NCBI RefSeq assembly: GCF_025336485.1
Contig: NZ_JAODAB010000001.1
Coordinates: forward strand, 124,001-188,000
Source of the DNA: Pseudomonas citri
Lineage (GTDB): Bacteria > Pseudomonadota > Gammaproteobacteria > Pseudomonadales > Pseudomonadaceae
Reading direction: 5' to 3'
DNA: 64,000 bases
The notes under the pieces are model-generated. The model saw only the letters and a list, made by a program, of their open reading frames with translations, had not been told where the DNA came from and did not search any database. Of the stretch, positions 1-8,534 are shown piece after piece; position 1 is the first letter of the stretch, and the number at the start of each line of letters is the position of its first letter. The translations under genes and the position numbers were made by a program.

Positions 1-565
1 AGCGCCCCTGCGCATCGGTAATGATGCGACGACGCAAGTTGTACTCAGACTGGCTCTGATCGAAAAATGAATACGTGCCCTTGGTATTGGCGTGCCACAA
101 ATCTACCGTGGCGCCCGCCAGTGGATGACCCTGCGTATCAAACACTTGGCCTTCAAGAAACATCACGGTGGCTGACCCCTCCTCGTTGCCGTCGTCCATC
201 CGGACTTCGCCTTCGCTTATTGGCGCACCGGCAACGTAAAGAGGGCCCTCGATCGTACGTGGCGTGCCGCCCGTCAACCCAACCTGCGCATCCTTGGCGT
301 CTTGCAGCAAATCCAGGAAGTGCTCAATACCTAGGCCTGCAACCAGCAACCCGGCCTCACTGCGCCCGCCCAAACGGTTGATATAGTCCACCGCTTTCCA
401 GAACTCATCCTCGCTGATTTCAAGGTCTTCGATTATCCGCGCGGTATCGTTCAACACTCGCAGCACGATGCTTTTAAGGCGTGCGCTGCCTGCAGCATTT
501 TTCAACCCGGCTGCGTCCTCGAAGAACTTTTGAATCTCAGCAGTTTGCGAAATCTTCACGGTCAT
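1..565 (-). CDS. catA: catechol 1,2-dioxygenase, N-terminal part (runs off left edge)
   Basis: Intradiol ring-cleavage dioxygenase that opens catechol to cis,cis-muconate in the cytoplasm. Only the first 188 or so residues are present. Translation from the ATG at 565 starts MTVKISQTAEIQKFF and contains the helical N-terminal dimerisation/lipid-binding region, then the start of the beta-sandwich catalytic domain (TPRTIEGPLYVAGAP, then DLWHANTKGTYS). The Fe(III)-ligand Tyr and His residues of this family mostly lie beyond the edge. GAGGTGA lies just upstream as ribosome binding site. It is the last gene of catB-catC-catA, 54 bp after catC. The product follows from family resemblance; the remaining C-terminus cannot be checked here. 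Confidence 0.93.
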   Translation of the reverse strand, partial: MTVKISQTAEIQKFFEDAAGLKNAAGSARLKSIVLRVLNDTARIIEDLEISEDEFWKAVDYINRLGGRSEAGLLVAGLGIEHFLDLLQDAKDAQVGLTGGTPRTIEGPLYVAGAPISEGEVRMDDGNEEGSATVMFLEGQVFDTQGHPLAGATVDLWHANTKGTYSFFDQSQSEYNLRRRIITDAQGR

Positions 566-619
566 GGTGTTCACCTCATCTTGTTTTTTTAGAGTGATCG
601 AATAACTGTTGGGGACTTT

Positions 620-910
620 TCAACGGTCGTCCGCATGGATGGACGAAGGATGGCGACACAGTCCGTCGACCTCGATGCTCATGTATGGGAAGAGAGGCAA
701 CTGCATCAGGGTGTCATGCAGCGCCTCGACGCTAGGTACATCGAACACGCTGTAATTGGCGTAGTGGCCAGCTATGCGCCAAAGGTGGCGCCAAGTACCC
801 TCGCGTTGCAGACGCTGGGCCAGTTCTTTTTCATCAGTTTTAAGCTGAGCGGCCTTGCTCGCATCCATATCGAGTGGAAGGTTCACGGTCATCTTGACGT
901 GGAATAGCAT
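620..910 (-). CDS. catC: muconolactone delta-isomerase
   Basis: Small cytoplasmic enzyme of 96 residues that isomerises muconolactone to 3-oxoadipate enol-lactone in the catechol branch of the beta-ketoadipate pathway. The start MLFHVKMTVNLP and the body (KADEKE-like segment, LWRIAGHYANYSVFDV, LPLFPYMSIEV) are typical of CatC, and the length is the normal one. It lies 26 bp after catB and 54 bp before catA, so the three cat genes are probably cotranscribed. An ORF of similar size on the opposite strand is a shadow. Confidence 0.96.
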   Translation of the reverse strand: MLFHVKMTVNLPLDMDASKAAQLKTDEKELAQRLQREGTWRHLWRIAGHYANYSVFDVPSVEALHDTLMQLPLFPYMSIEVDGLCRHPSSIHADDR

Positions 911-936
911 GGTGCTCTCCTTATAGGGTTACGGGT

Positions 937-2058
937 TCAGGAACGGCGAAAATGAGCCAGGCGATCTTCATCCAATGCCAATCCCAGGCCTGGCGTGGAT
1001 GGAACAAGAAGCTGGAAATCACGGTACTGTGGTCGCTCGACCACGATGTCTTCGGTCAACAACAGCGGACCAAACAACTCGGTGTCCCAGGTCAGGTGTT
1101 TAAGCGTGAGGAATGCATGAGCTGAAGCTAAGGTGCCGATGGCACCTTCCAGCATTGTTCCGCCGTACAGGGCGATGCCAGCGGCTTCGGCGATCTGTGC
1201 CGTACGCAGCACAGCGCGAGGGCCACCATTTTTTGCAATTTTCAGTGCGAAGACGCTGGCTGCACCATTCGCAGCTAGGCTGAAGGCGTCTTCGATGCTT
1301 TCAATGGACTCGTCGGCCATGATGGGTGCTGGGCTTCGCTGGTTCAGCCGAACCTGGCCTGATCGATTAACCCGCGATATGGGCTGCTCGATCAGGTCGA
1401 TTCCGTTCTCGCCTAGCACTTGGCAGCCACGTATTGCCTGGGACTCATCCCAATATTGGTTGACGTCGACCCTCACACTGGCACGATCGCCAAGGGCCTT
1501 TTTGATCGCAACGACATGCTTGAGATCCTGCTCCAAAGGATTGGCGCCGATCTTCAATTTGAAGATGCGATGACGGCGCAGCTCCAACATCTGCTCCGCC
1601 TCGGCAATGTCCCGGGCGGTATCACCGCTGGCAAGCGTCCAGGCGACTTCCAGACTGTCGCGTACCCGACCGCCAAGCAGCTCGCTGACGGCCATTCCAA
1701 CTCGTTTGCCCTGGGCATCGAGTAGCGCGCTTTCGATACCGGACTTGGCAAAGGTATTGCCCTTGGCAATCTTGTCGAGTTTTTGCATCGCGGCATTAAT
1801 GTTGTCCGCTGCCATGCCTACCAGCGCGGGCGCCAAGTGAGCGTCAACGTTGGCCTTGATGCTCTCCGGGCTTTCATAGCCATAGGACAAACCGCCGATG
1901 GTGGTGGCTTCACCAATACCTTCGATGCCGTCACTGCATTGAAGCCGCAGAATGACCAAGGTTTGCTTTTGCATCGTGTGCATGGCGAGCTTGTGCGGAC
2001 GAATAGTCGGCAGGTCGACGATGATCGCCGACAGGCTGTGGATCAGGACTTGGCTCAT
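937..2058 (-). CDS. catB: muconate cycloisomerase I
   Basis: Enolase-superfamily enzyme (373 residues, normal length) that converts cis,cis-muconate to muconolactone with a divalent metal ion. Visible family marks are the N-terminal lid domain, the catalytic KLK-type lysine motif (FKLKIGAN, about residue 167-174), metal ligands in VRVDVNQYW, DLIEQP and MADESI, and the second lysine near FALKIAKNGG. In many pseudomonads a divergent catR precedes catB. Here benK lies only 64 bp upstream on the same strand, no LysR gene is seen anywhere in the window, and I see no clear CatR site in the gap. Control from the ben promoter, or by an unlinked catR, are both possible. Confidence 0.96.
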   Translation of the reverse strand: MSQVLIHSLSAIIVDLPTIRPHKLAMHTMQKQTLVILRLQCSDGIEGIGEATTIGGLSYGYESPESIKANVDAHLAPALVGMAADNINAAMQKLDKIAKGNTFAKSGIESALLDAQGKRVGMAVSELLGGRVRDSLEVAWTLASGDTARDIAEAEQMLELRRHRIFKLKIGANPLEQDLKHVVAIKKALGDRASVRVDVNQYWDESQAIRGCQVLGENGIDLIEQPISRVNRSGQVRLNQRSPAPIMADESIESIEDAFSLAANGAASVFALKIAKNGGPRAVLRTAQIAEAAGIALYGGTMLEGAIGTLASAHAFLTLKHLTWDTELFGPLLLTEDIVVERPQYRDFQLLVPSTPGLGLALDEDRLAHFRRS

Positions 2059-2122
2059 GACAATCTTCCGATACGTGAACTGAGAGACACCTGGTTCCGC
2101 TCAAGGAACAAGGCAAGATTGG

Positions 2123-3463
2123 TTACGGTTTGGCGGCCATCAAAATGCTCGAATCGGCCACGCTTCTTTTGCCGACCAGGGTGAACAGCGCCATGGCTAT
2201 CGCCGCGATGGCGCCTGGAACCGCGAACGCAACGAAATTCAATGGCAGCGGCAGGCCAATGCCCAGCAGTGCTCCCCCCAGCAGCGGCCCCAGGATCGCG
2301 CCATTGCGACCGATACCCGATGCCCATCCAAGGCCAGTGGAGCGAATCGACATGCCGTAGAACTGGGCAGTGGCGGCGTACAAGAGAATTTGCGTACCGA
2401 TGGTGGTCGCGCCGGCCACACTGATCAGCAGATACAACAATGCCGGCGAACTTTTGAATCCCAGAAGGCTGATGGACACGGCAGCGGCCAGGAAAAACAT
2501 CACCGTGACTTTTCCAAGGTTGTAGCGGTCTCCCAGCCAGCCACCAAAGATCGCTCCGGCCATACCACCGAAATTCAGCGCCAACAGAAAGGTCAGGCTT
2601 GAGCCTAAGCTGTAACCGGCATTTGCCATCAGCTTGGGCAGCCAGGAGCTGAGCGCATACACCATGAGCAAGCAGCAGAAAAACGCGACCCACAAGCACA
2701 GGGTGCGGGACGCGCGCCCCTCACGAAACAACGCCAGCAGCATCACTCCGCGGCCCTTGCTGTCCGCCTGGCTCAACGTATCGCTATCGCTGGGAGCCGA
2801 GGCAGGATCTACTCTGCTCAGAATGCGCCGCGCCTGCCCTTCCTTCCCGGCCCGAACCAGGAAACCGATCGACTCGGGTAAAAACCCCAAGATCATGGGC
2901 AGCAGCAAAAGGGGCACGGCTGCGGCGAAGAACATGGATTGCCACCCGAAAAGCGGAAGCATGTAAATCCCCACGCTAGCGGCAAGCACGCCTCCCAGCG
3001 AATAACCACTGAACATGACCGCAACCAAAGTGTCGCGAAGACGTCTCGGGGCAAATTCGCTCATCAATGCGACTGCGTTAGGCATCAGTCCCCCGCAGCC
3101 CAATCCTGCAAGAAACCGGCAAATGCCAAACTCTGTCGGATTGCTGGCAAAACCATTGATAAGGGTTGCCGAAGAAAACAATGTGAAGCAGATCGCGATG
3201 CTTTTCTTTCTTCCGATCCTGTCAGCCAGCGACCCAAACGCAAGCGCTCCGAACATCATGCCGAACAGTGCATAACTGCCCAGTGCGCCGGCCTGGATCG
3301 GCGTGAGTTGCCACTCGCGCATAATGGCCGGCAGCACAACGCCGAAGATGAACAGGTCGTATCCGTCGAATATCAAGAGCAGCGCGCAAAGCGTTACCAC
3401 TCCCCAATGGAATCGGCTGAAGCGTGCATTGTCGATGAACTGATTAACGTCGATTACTCGCAT
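2123..3463 (-). CDS. benK: benzoate/H+ symporter, MFS aromatic-acid family
   Basis: Twelve-helix major facilitator of the aromatic acid:H+ symporter family, 446 residues. It carries the AAHS signature FDGYDLFIFG in helix 1 and the loop motif GSLADRIGRKK between helices 2 and 3. It probably brings benzoate across the inner membrane. The gene lies between benD (81 bp upstream) and catB (64 bp downstream), all on one strand, which supports benzoate as substrate. Related AAHS carriers take 4-hydroxybenzoate or muconate, so the exact substrate rests on context. Confidence 0.92.
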   Translation of the reverse strand: MRVIDVNQFIDNARFSRFHWGVVTLCALLLIFDGYDLFIFGVVLPAIMREWQLTPIQAGALGSYALFGMMFGALAFGSLADRIGRKKSIAICFTLFSSATLINGFASNPTEFGICRFLAGLGCGGLMPNAVALMSEFAPRRLRDTLVAVMFSGYSLGGVLAASVGIYMLPLFGWQSMFFAAAVPLLLLPMILGFLPESIGFLVRAGKEGQARRILSRVDPASAPSDSDTLSQADSKGRGVMLLALFREGRASRTLCLWVAFFCCLLMVYALSSWLPKLMANAGYSLGSSLTFLLALNFGGMAGAIFGGWLGDRYNLGKVTVMFFLAAAVSISLLGFKSSPALLYLLISVAGATTIGTQILLYAATAQFYGMSIRSTGLGWASGIGRNGAILGPLLGGALLGIGLPLPLNFVAFAVPGAIAAIAMALFTLVGKRSVADSSILMAAKP

Positions 3464-3544
3464 GGCGTAGTTACTCTTGTTTTTATTTTGGGAACCACAA
3501 TCGGCGATGCAATCTGTCGCGCCTGATGCGACAGGTTGTCCTGG

Positions 3545-4306
3545 TCAGCCGAGGTCACCGCCACTGACTGGCAGGGTTACGCCGGTGATATAGGACGCGT
3601 CATCCGAGGCCAGGAACAGGATCGCGGCGACCTGTTCGTCGATCGTTCCGTAGCGCTTCATCAAACTGCTTTGAATCGTCTGGTCGACGATTTGCTGATA
3701 CCAAGCCTTCTCTTCTTCGGTTGGCTGCGCGGTGTTGCGAGGGATACGTCGCGGTGGCGCCTCGGTGCCCCCGGTCGCGATCGCATTGACCCGGATACCA
3801 CGTTCGGCATTCTCGAACGCCAAGCAGGCGGTCAGGGCGTTAACGCCACCTTTGGCTGCGCCATACGGAACACGGTTGACGCCCCGGGTCGCAATTGACG
3901 AGACGTTGACGATCGCACCATTTCCTTGTTCAAGCATGTAAGGCAATGCCGCATGACAGCACCAAAGGGTCGGGAACAACGAGCGACGCACTTCCGACTC
4001 GATTTGCGCGGCCTCGTAACGCTCGAACGGTTTGGTCCAGATAGTCCCGCCCACGTTGTTGATCAATATGTGCAGACTGCCGAAAGCCTCGACGGCGGCT
4101 GCCATCATCGACATGCATTCGGTGTGTATTTCCAGATCGGCGACGAGGGTCAATACGTCGTCTTGTTTGAGCTCATGCACCAGCTCCGATCGATCAACCG
4201 CAACAACCCGCGCGCCCTCGGCCCGCAGTTGCTCGCAAACGCGTCGACCGATGCCTTGAGCCGCGCCAGTCACCAGCGCGACCTTGTTTTCGAATCTGTT
4301 TTTCAT
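3545..4306 (-). CDS. benD: 1,6-dihydroxycyclohexa-2,4-diene-1-carboxylate dehydrogenase
   Basis: Short-chain dehydrogenase/reductase of 253 residues that oxidises and decarboxylates the benzoate cis-diol to catechol with NAD+. The nucleotide motif is TGAAQGIG near residue 14-21, the NNVGG motif follows in the middle, and the catalytic Ser/Tyr/Lys are seen in NVSSIATRGVNRVPYGAAKGG. It sits 32 bp after benC and feeds catechol to the cat genes downstream on the same transcript. Confidence 0.95.
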   Translation of the reverse strand: MKNRFENKVALVTGAAQGIGRRVCEQLRAEGARVVAVDRSELVHELKQDDVLTLVADLEIHTECMSMMAAAVEAFGSLHILINNVGGTIWTKPFERYEAAQIESEVRRSLFPTLWCCHAALPYMLEQGNGAIVNVSSIATRGVNRVPYGAAKGGVNALTACLAFENAERGIRVNAIATGGTEAPPRRIPRNTAQPTEEEKAWYQQIVDQTIQSSLMKRYGTIDEQVAAILFLASDDASYITGVTLPVSGGDLG

Positions 4307-4338
4307 GACAACCTCGGACGGAATGTTGGCGTAACGAT

Positions 4339-5352
4339 TCAGGCCGCAGCAGGCGCGAACTTTTCGAAATAGAAATTGGCAGGGTTAATCCCTTGCTCGC
4401 GGATGTAATGGTTGACCGCTTCGACCATCGGTGGCGGGCCGCACAAATAAACGTCTACCTCGCCCCCGTTGAGATGACAGGGCTCGATGTGCTGAGTGAC
4501 ATAGCCCTTGAACGGATAAGTACTTAGCGGATTGGCCACACAGGCGCGAAAACTGAAGTTGGGGATGCGCGCGGCAAGCGCTTCCAACCGATCCAGCTCG
4601 ACCAGATCGAAATCATTGGTGACGCCATAGATCAGGTGCACCTTATGTTCACTGCCCTGCTCCGCAATTTTTTCCAGCATGGCTGTGAATGGCGCCAGCC
4701 CGGTACCGCCGGCCAGCAGCAGCAGTGGTCGCTTGATTTCACGCAGGTAGAAACTGCCCAAGGGGCCGGCCAGGTTCATGCTGTCGCCGGCCTTGGCCAG
4801 GCCGGTCAGGAAACTGCTCATCAGGCCGCCCGGTACATTACGGATCAAGAAACTGACCTCACCGTCTTTCTGCAACGAGCTAAAGGAATAGGCGCGCGTC
4901 TGTTCGCTACCGGGTACTTGCAAGTTGACGTATTGGCCCGGCAGGAACGCCAGCTTGTTCAGGCAGTCGCCCTTGATCGATAGCGCGATGGTGCTTTCAG
5001 ACAGCTGCCGCACATCGCTGATCGATGCGTGGAAACTCGCCTGTTCGGTCTTGCAGACTTGCGAACCTGCGGGCACCCGGACGACGCAATCGCTCTGAGC
5101 GCGCATTTGGCACGTCAGCACGTAACCTTGGGCGAGTTCGTCTTCGCTCAGGGCGTCTTCGATGAAGTTGTCACCCATGTCGTAACGCCCGGCCTCGGCG
5201 AAACATTTGCAGGTGCCGCAGGCGCCGTCACGGCAGTCCAGCGGGATGTTGATGCCTTGGCGATACGCCGCATCAGCGACGGTTTCGTGCCCCTGGGCCT
5301 CGATGAAGCGGGTGATCCCGTCTTCGAAATTCAATGCGATCTGGAAACTCAT
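4339..5352 (-). CDS. benC: benzoate 1,2-dioxygenase, electron transfer component
   Basis: NADH-ferredoxin-type reductase (337 residues) that passes electrons from NADH via FAD and a plant-type [2Fe-2S] centre to the BenAB oxygenase. Domains in order are the ferredoxin domain with Cys pattern CRDGACGTCKC and a later CQ, an FAD domain with RAYSFSS, and an NAD domain with LLLAGGTGLAPF and CGPPPM. I chose the ATG at 5352 (MSFQIALNFE), preceded by GAGGTG, rather than an in-frame GTG four codons earlier, which overlaps that ribosome site. Confidence 0.95.
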   Translation of the reverse strand: MSFQIALNFEDGITRFIEAQGHETVADAAYRQGINIPLDCRDGACGTCKCFAEAGRYDMGDNFIEDALSEDELAQGYVLTCQMRAQSDCVVRVPAGSQVCKTEQASFHASISDVRQLSESTIALSIKGDCLNKLAFLPGQYVNLQVPGSEQTRAYSFSSLQKDGEVSFLIRNVPGGLMSSFLTGLAKAGDSMNLAGPLGSFYLREIKRPLLLLAGGTGLAPFTAMLEKIAEQGSEHKVHLIYGVTNDFDLVELDRLEALAARIPNFSFRACVANPLSTYPFKGYVTQHIEPCHLNGGEVDVYLCGPPPMVEAVNHYIREQGINPANFYFEKFAPAAA

Positions 5353-5417
5353 GTTGCACCTCACTCACAGCGTCGAGCCGACATTTGGATGCGTCGACAG
5401 CGCTCGCCGCAGCCTGA

Positions 5418-5903
5418 TCAGATGTGATAGATGTCGATGACTTGGCGGACGTAATCGTTTTTCAGCACGACTTTCTTCGCCTTGATCAGCGGCTGGTCGC
5501 CGCGCAGGTCAAGGGTGTAGAAACTGCTGCCGAAAAAGCTGTCCGTTACCTGGTAGCGAAAGCTCAGGGTGTGCCAGTTAAAACGCACCAGGCATTGGCC
5601 TTCGGTCTGCTCGACAATTTCAATGTTGCTCAGGTTGTGAGAGGTACGCGTGTCCGGAATGGTCGCGCTGGAGCGCTCGGTCTTGATGCGAAACACACGG
5701 TCTTCAAGGCCGCCACGGTTGCCGTACCAGATCAGCGATATCTCGCTTTGCGGATCTTCGGTCAGCGAGTCGTTGTCGTCCCAGGCCGGCATCCAGAACG
5801 TCGCATCAACGGCGTACAGCTCCAGCCATTGATCCCATTGAGCATCGTCCAGGTAGCGAGCTTCGCGATAGAGAAAGTCACGCACAACGTCGTAAATACT
5901 CAT
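5418..5903 (-). CDS. benB: benzoate 1,2-dioxygenase, small (beta) subunit
   Basis: Beta subunit (161 residues) of the alpha3-beta3 terminal oxygenase that dihydroxylates benzoate. The sequence from [20 protein letters not shown] onward is the usual ring-hydroxylating dioxygenase beta fold with [19 protein letters not shown] longer reading upstream exists in this frame, but it runs inside benA in the wrong frame. The true ATG at 5903 overlaps the benA stop in an ATGA, which points to translational coupling that keeps subunits stoichiometric. Confidence 0.96.
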   Translation of the reverse strand: MSIYDVVRDFLYREARYLDDAQWDQWLELYAVDATFWMPAWDDNDSLTEDPQSEISLIWYGNRGGLEDRVFRIKTERSSATIPDTRTSHNLSNIEIVEQTEGQCLVRFNWHTLSFRYQVTDSFFGSSFYTLDLRGDQPLIKAKKVVLKNDYVRQVIDIYHI

Positions 5904-7258
5904 TGCACGGCCTCCACTGGAATCAATTCCTGCTCGGCGGATGCGGCCTTGAGCATGGTCTCTTGCCAATATTTGTGTTGCAGGACAAACAGGCCCTCGT
6001 CTTCGGTGCGCTTGCCGGAGAGCAGGGGCTTGAGGTCGATTTCCTGCGCGGCGGTGTCTGCGCCCTCGACCCAATGTTCTGCACCACGGGACATGTCGTT
6101 CCATCCACGCCCAGCGCCATAACCGGTCTGGCAGGAGCGGAACTCTTCCAAATCGTCCGGCGTGGCCATGCCGCTGACATTGAAGAAATCTTCGTACTGA
6201 CGAATGCGCTTGGCACGCGCCTCGGCGCTCTCGCCTTTGGGGGCGATGCAATAAATGGTGATTTCAGTCTTATCGACCGAGATAGGCCGAGCGATGCGAA
6301 TCTGCGAGCTGAACTGGTCCATCAAATACACGTTCGGGTACAGGCAGAGGTTGCGGGAGTTTTCGATCATCCAATCGGCGCGGGCCTGTCCGAAGTCACG
6401 TGCCAACTCATCACGACGCTCGTAGGCAGGTCGGTCCTCGGGGTTGGCCCAACGCGTCCAGAGTAACAAATGGCCGTGGTCAAAGGAGTAGAAACCACCG
6501 CCGTTTTTTGCCCAGCTACCGGCGCTCATGGTTTTGATTTCTTCGCCCGACTCACGTTGCTTGCGCTGGTTCTGCGTGGCTGCGTAGTTCCAGTGCACAG
6601 AGCTCACGTGGTAGCCGTCGGCGCCGTTTTCGGCGGTCAGCTTCCAGTTACCTTCGTAGATATAGGAACTGGAGCCGCGCAGCACCTCTAACCCTTCCGG
6701 CGATTGGTCCACGATCATGTCGATGATTTTCGATGATTCGCCCAGATGCTCCGCCAAGGGTTTTACGTCGGCGTTCAAGCTGCCAAACAGGAAGCCACGA
6801 TAGGACTCGAAACGAGCAACTTTTGTGAGGTCATGGGAACCCTCGCAATTGAAGCTTTCGGGGTATCCAGCCTCGCTCGGATCCTTGACCTTGAGCAGCT
6901 TGCCGCTGTTGTTGAACGTCCAGCCGTGAAAGGGACAGGTGTAACTGGAACGATTGCCGGATTTGTGTCGGCAGAGCATGGCGCCGCGGTGGCTACAGGC
7001 GTTGAGAAAAGCGTTGAGGACACCGTCCTTGTTGCGCGCGATGAAAATCGGCTGGCGCCCCATCGTGGTGGTCAAGAAGTCGTTGTTGTTGGGAAGCTGG
7101 CTTTCGTGGGCAAGGTAAATCCAGTTGCCTTCGAAGATGTGCGTCATCTCCAGTTCGAACAGACGCGGATCGGTGAACATCTCCCGTTTGCAACGGTAGA
7201 TGCCCTTCTCCTTGTCTTCTTCAAGCAGGGCATTCAGGTAATCGTTTCCCAGGGACAT
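5900..7258 (-). CDS. benA: benzoate 1,2-dioxygenase, large (alpha) subunit
   Basis: Catalytic alpha subunit (452 residues). The Rieske [2Fe-2S] ligands are in [13 protein letters not shown] and [10 protein letters not shown], and the mononuclear iron site is in [14 protein letters not shown] with a downstream Asp. With BenB it adds O2 across C1-C2 of benzoate using electrons from BenC. The ATG at 7258 (MSLGNDYLN) has GGAGG eight bases upstream. An earlier in-frame ATG at 7273 overlaps that Shine-Dalgarno sequence and is less likely. It is the first gene of benABCDK-catBCA. Confidence 0.96.
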   Translation of the reverse strand: MSLGNDYLNALLEEDKEKGIYRCKREMFTDPRLFELEMTHIFEGNWIYLAHESQLPNNNDFLTTTMGRQPIFIARNKDGVLNAFLNACSHRGAMLCRHKSGNRSSYTCPFHGWTFNNSGKLLKVKDPSEAGYPESFNCEGSHDLTKVARFESYRGFLFGSLNADVKPLAEHLGESSKIIDMIVDQSPEGLEVLRGSSSYIYEGNWKLTAENGADGYHVSSVHWNYAATQNQRKQRESGEEIKTMSAGSWAKNGGGFYSFDHGHLLLWTRWANPEDRPAYERRDELARDFGQARADWMIENSRNLCLYPNVYLMDQFSSQIRIARPISVDKTEITIYCIAPKGESAEARAKRIRQYEDFFNVSGMATPDDLEEFRSCQTGYGAGRGWNDMSRGAEHWVEGADTAAQEIDLKPLLSGKRTEDEGLFVLQHKYWQETMLKAASAEQELIPVEAVQ

Positions 7259-7321
7259 GGCCAGGGCCTCCATTGTTATTGTTCAGGCCCGGTCAGATTA
7301 GGCAGACAATTCAGGAGGAAA

Positions 7322-7357
7322 TATCCGATTCCTGCAGATCGCTATCCATTTTGCGCA
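7322..7357 (-). promoter_or_regulatory. BenR operator (two XylS-type direct repeats) of the ben promoter
   Basis: On the minus strand the 148-bp gap before benA holds TGCGCAAAATGGATA (7343-7357) and TGCAGGAATCGGATA (7322-7336). Both fit the TGCA-N6-GGNTA half-site bound by XylS/BenR proteins. They are in direct orientation with a 6-bp spacer, so they repeat every 21 bp as in the XylS-controlled Pm promoter. A possible -10 hexamer TAATCT begins 21 bp downstream of the proximal site. Only pattern matching supports this; no start site is known here. Confidence 0.85.
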
Positions 7358-7406
7358 GCCGTCGCGCAGGATGGATCAGCGGCACCAGCGCGCCAGGATG
7401 GCGCGT

Positions 7407-8363
7407 TCAAACGCGTGATTTGAGGGTTTGCGAAGGAAGCTCGCCGAACTGCGAACGGTAAAGCTCAGAGAAGCGGCCCAGGTGCAGAAAGCCGTAGTCC
7501 AGCGCCACTTCAGTCAGGCTGCGGACCGGGCAACTCGGATCGCTCAGGCACGCTTGAATGCGTTCCAACTTGCGCTGGCGAATGTACTGCAAGGGTGTGA
7601 TACCCAAGTGGCGCTCGAACAGCACGTACAAGGACCTGGTGCTCATGCTGACCTGTTGTGCCAAGTGCTCGGCGTTCAAGTCCTGTTTCAGATTCCGGTC
7701 TATGTGATCGAGAATGCGGTCGAAGCTGGCCGATTGTGATCCGGCGCCTTCGCGGCTGACGTTAGTCGTCATGAGCGACAGCAGCTTGCTGCCGATTATC
7801 TGGGCGTAATGCTCTTGTACCCGCATGATCGGAGTACTGGCCTCGGACTCCTGGCAAATCATCGCCAGCAAGCCAGGAAACCCTTCCAACTCATCCAGCT
7901 GATAGTGGTTACGCAGAAAACGTATGCCCGTCGCGGGCCGCAACCATCGCAGCTCATCACATATCGATTCAAGCAACTGAACGGGCAACTTAACAATGAA
8001 TTTTTCGCAGTCCTGGGAGTACGTCAGGTCGACAGGATCGTCTGGATTGATCAGCAGCAATTCGCCCGGGAGCAGGTATTGCTCATGCTTATAGCCTCGC
8101 CACAAACAATTGCCGCTAAGCAACACCTGAAGGTGGTAGACGCTTTCCAGTGCAGGCGACGTGACACGCACGCTTCCGCCGTAGCTGATGCGGCACAGAT
8201 CCAGACCGGCGAATTTTCGATGGTTCAGGCTGGCCTGGGGGTGGGTGGTTCGAGAGAGACCGATGCGATGGGATCCAACGTGCAAGTTCACGTAGTCGGA
8301 CACCGCGTAAGGATCCGCATCCCGAAAAATGCTACTGCGCTCACTGAGCAGATGGCTATCCAT
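7407..8363 (-). CDS. benR: BenR, AraC/XylS-family activator of benzoate catabolism
   Basis: Transcriptional activator with an N-terminal effector-binding half and a C-terminal AraC-type double helix-turn-helix (from about LDHIDRNLKQDLNAEHLAQQVSM to the end, with TPLQYIRQRKLERIQ and ALDYGFLHLGRFSELYR). The start is uncertain. ATG 8363 gives 318 residues, near the usual BenR length, and the reading DPYAVSDYVNLHVGSH matches the family's beginning. ATG 8399 has a better GGTGAG site, and the frame is open to 8510. The gene lies immediately before benA, whose upstream region carries the expected binding repeats. Confidence 0.9.
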   Translation of the reverse strand: MDSHLLSERSSIFRDADPYAVSDYVNLHVGSHRIGLSRTTHPQASLNHRKFAGLDLCRISYGGSVRVTSPALESVYHLQVLLSGNCLWRGYKHEQYLLPGELLLINPDDPVDLTYSQDCEKFIVKLPVQLLESICDELRWLRPATGIRFLRNHYQLDELEGFPGLLAMICQESEASTPIMRVQEHYAQIIGSKLLSLMTTNVSREGAGSQSASFDRILDHIDRNLKQDLNAEHLAQQVSMSTRSLYVLFERHLGITPLQYIRQRKLERIQACLSDPSCPVRSLTEVALDYGFLHLGRFSELYRSQFGELPSQTLKSRV

Positions 8364-8534
8364 CGCACCGGCACTCGAGGTTGCAATTATTAGAGTCATT
8401 ACGCTCACCCGAAGTGAAACCTGCGCCTGGCGTGATGTGAATGCCTCCAGGCTTGACGGCGCGTCGGCAATCACACGCCCCCTTGGGACTGACGATCCAG
8501 CATCCCGCAATCCGAGTGTACACCCACTTGATCA

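Noticed and set aside
2059..2122. Possible CatR-type operator before catB
   Set aside because: The 64-bp gap shows no convincing LysR-type T-N11-A dyad, and no catR is present.
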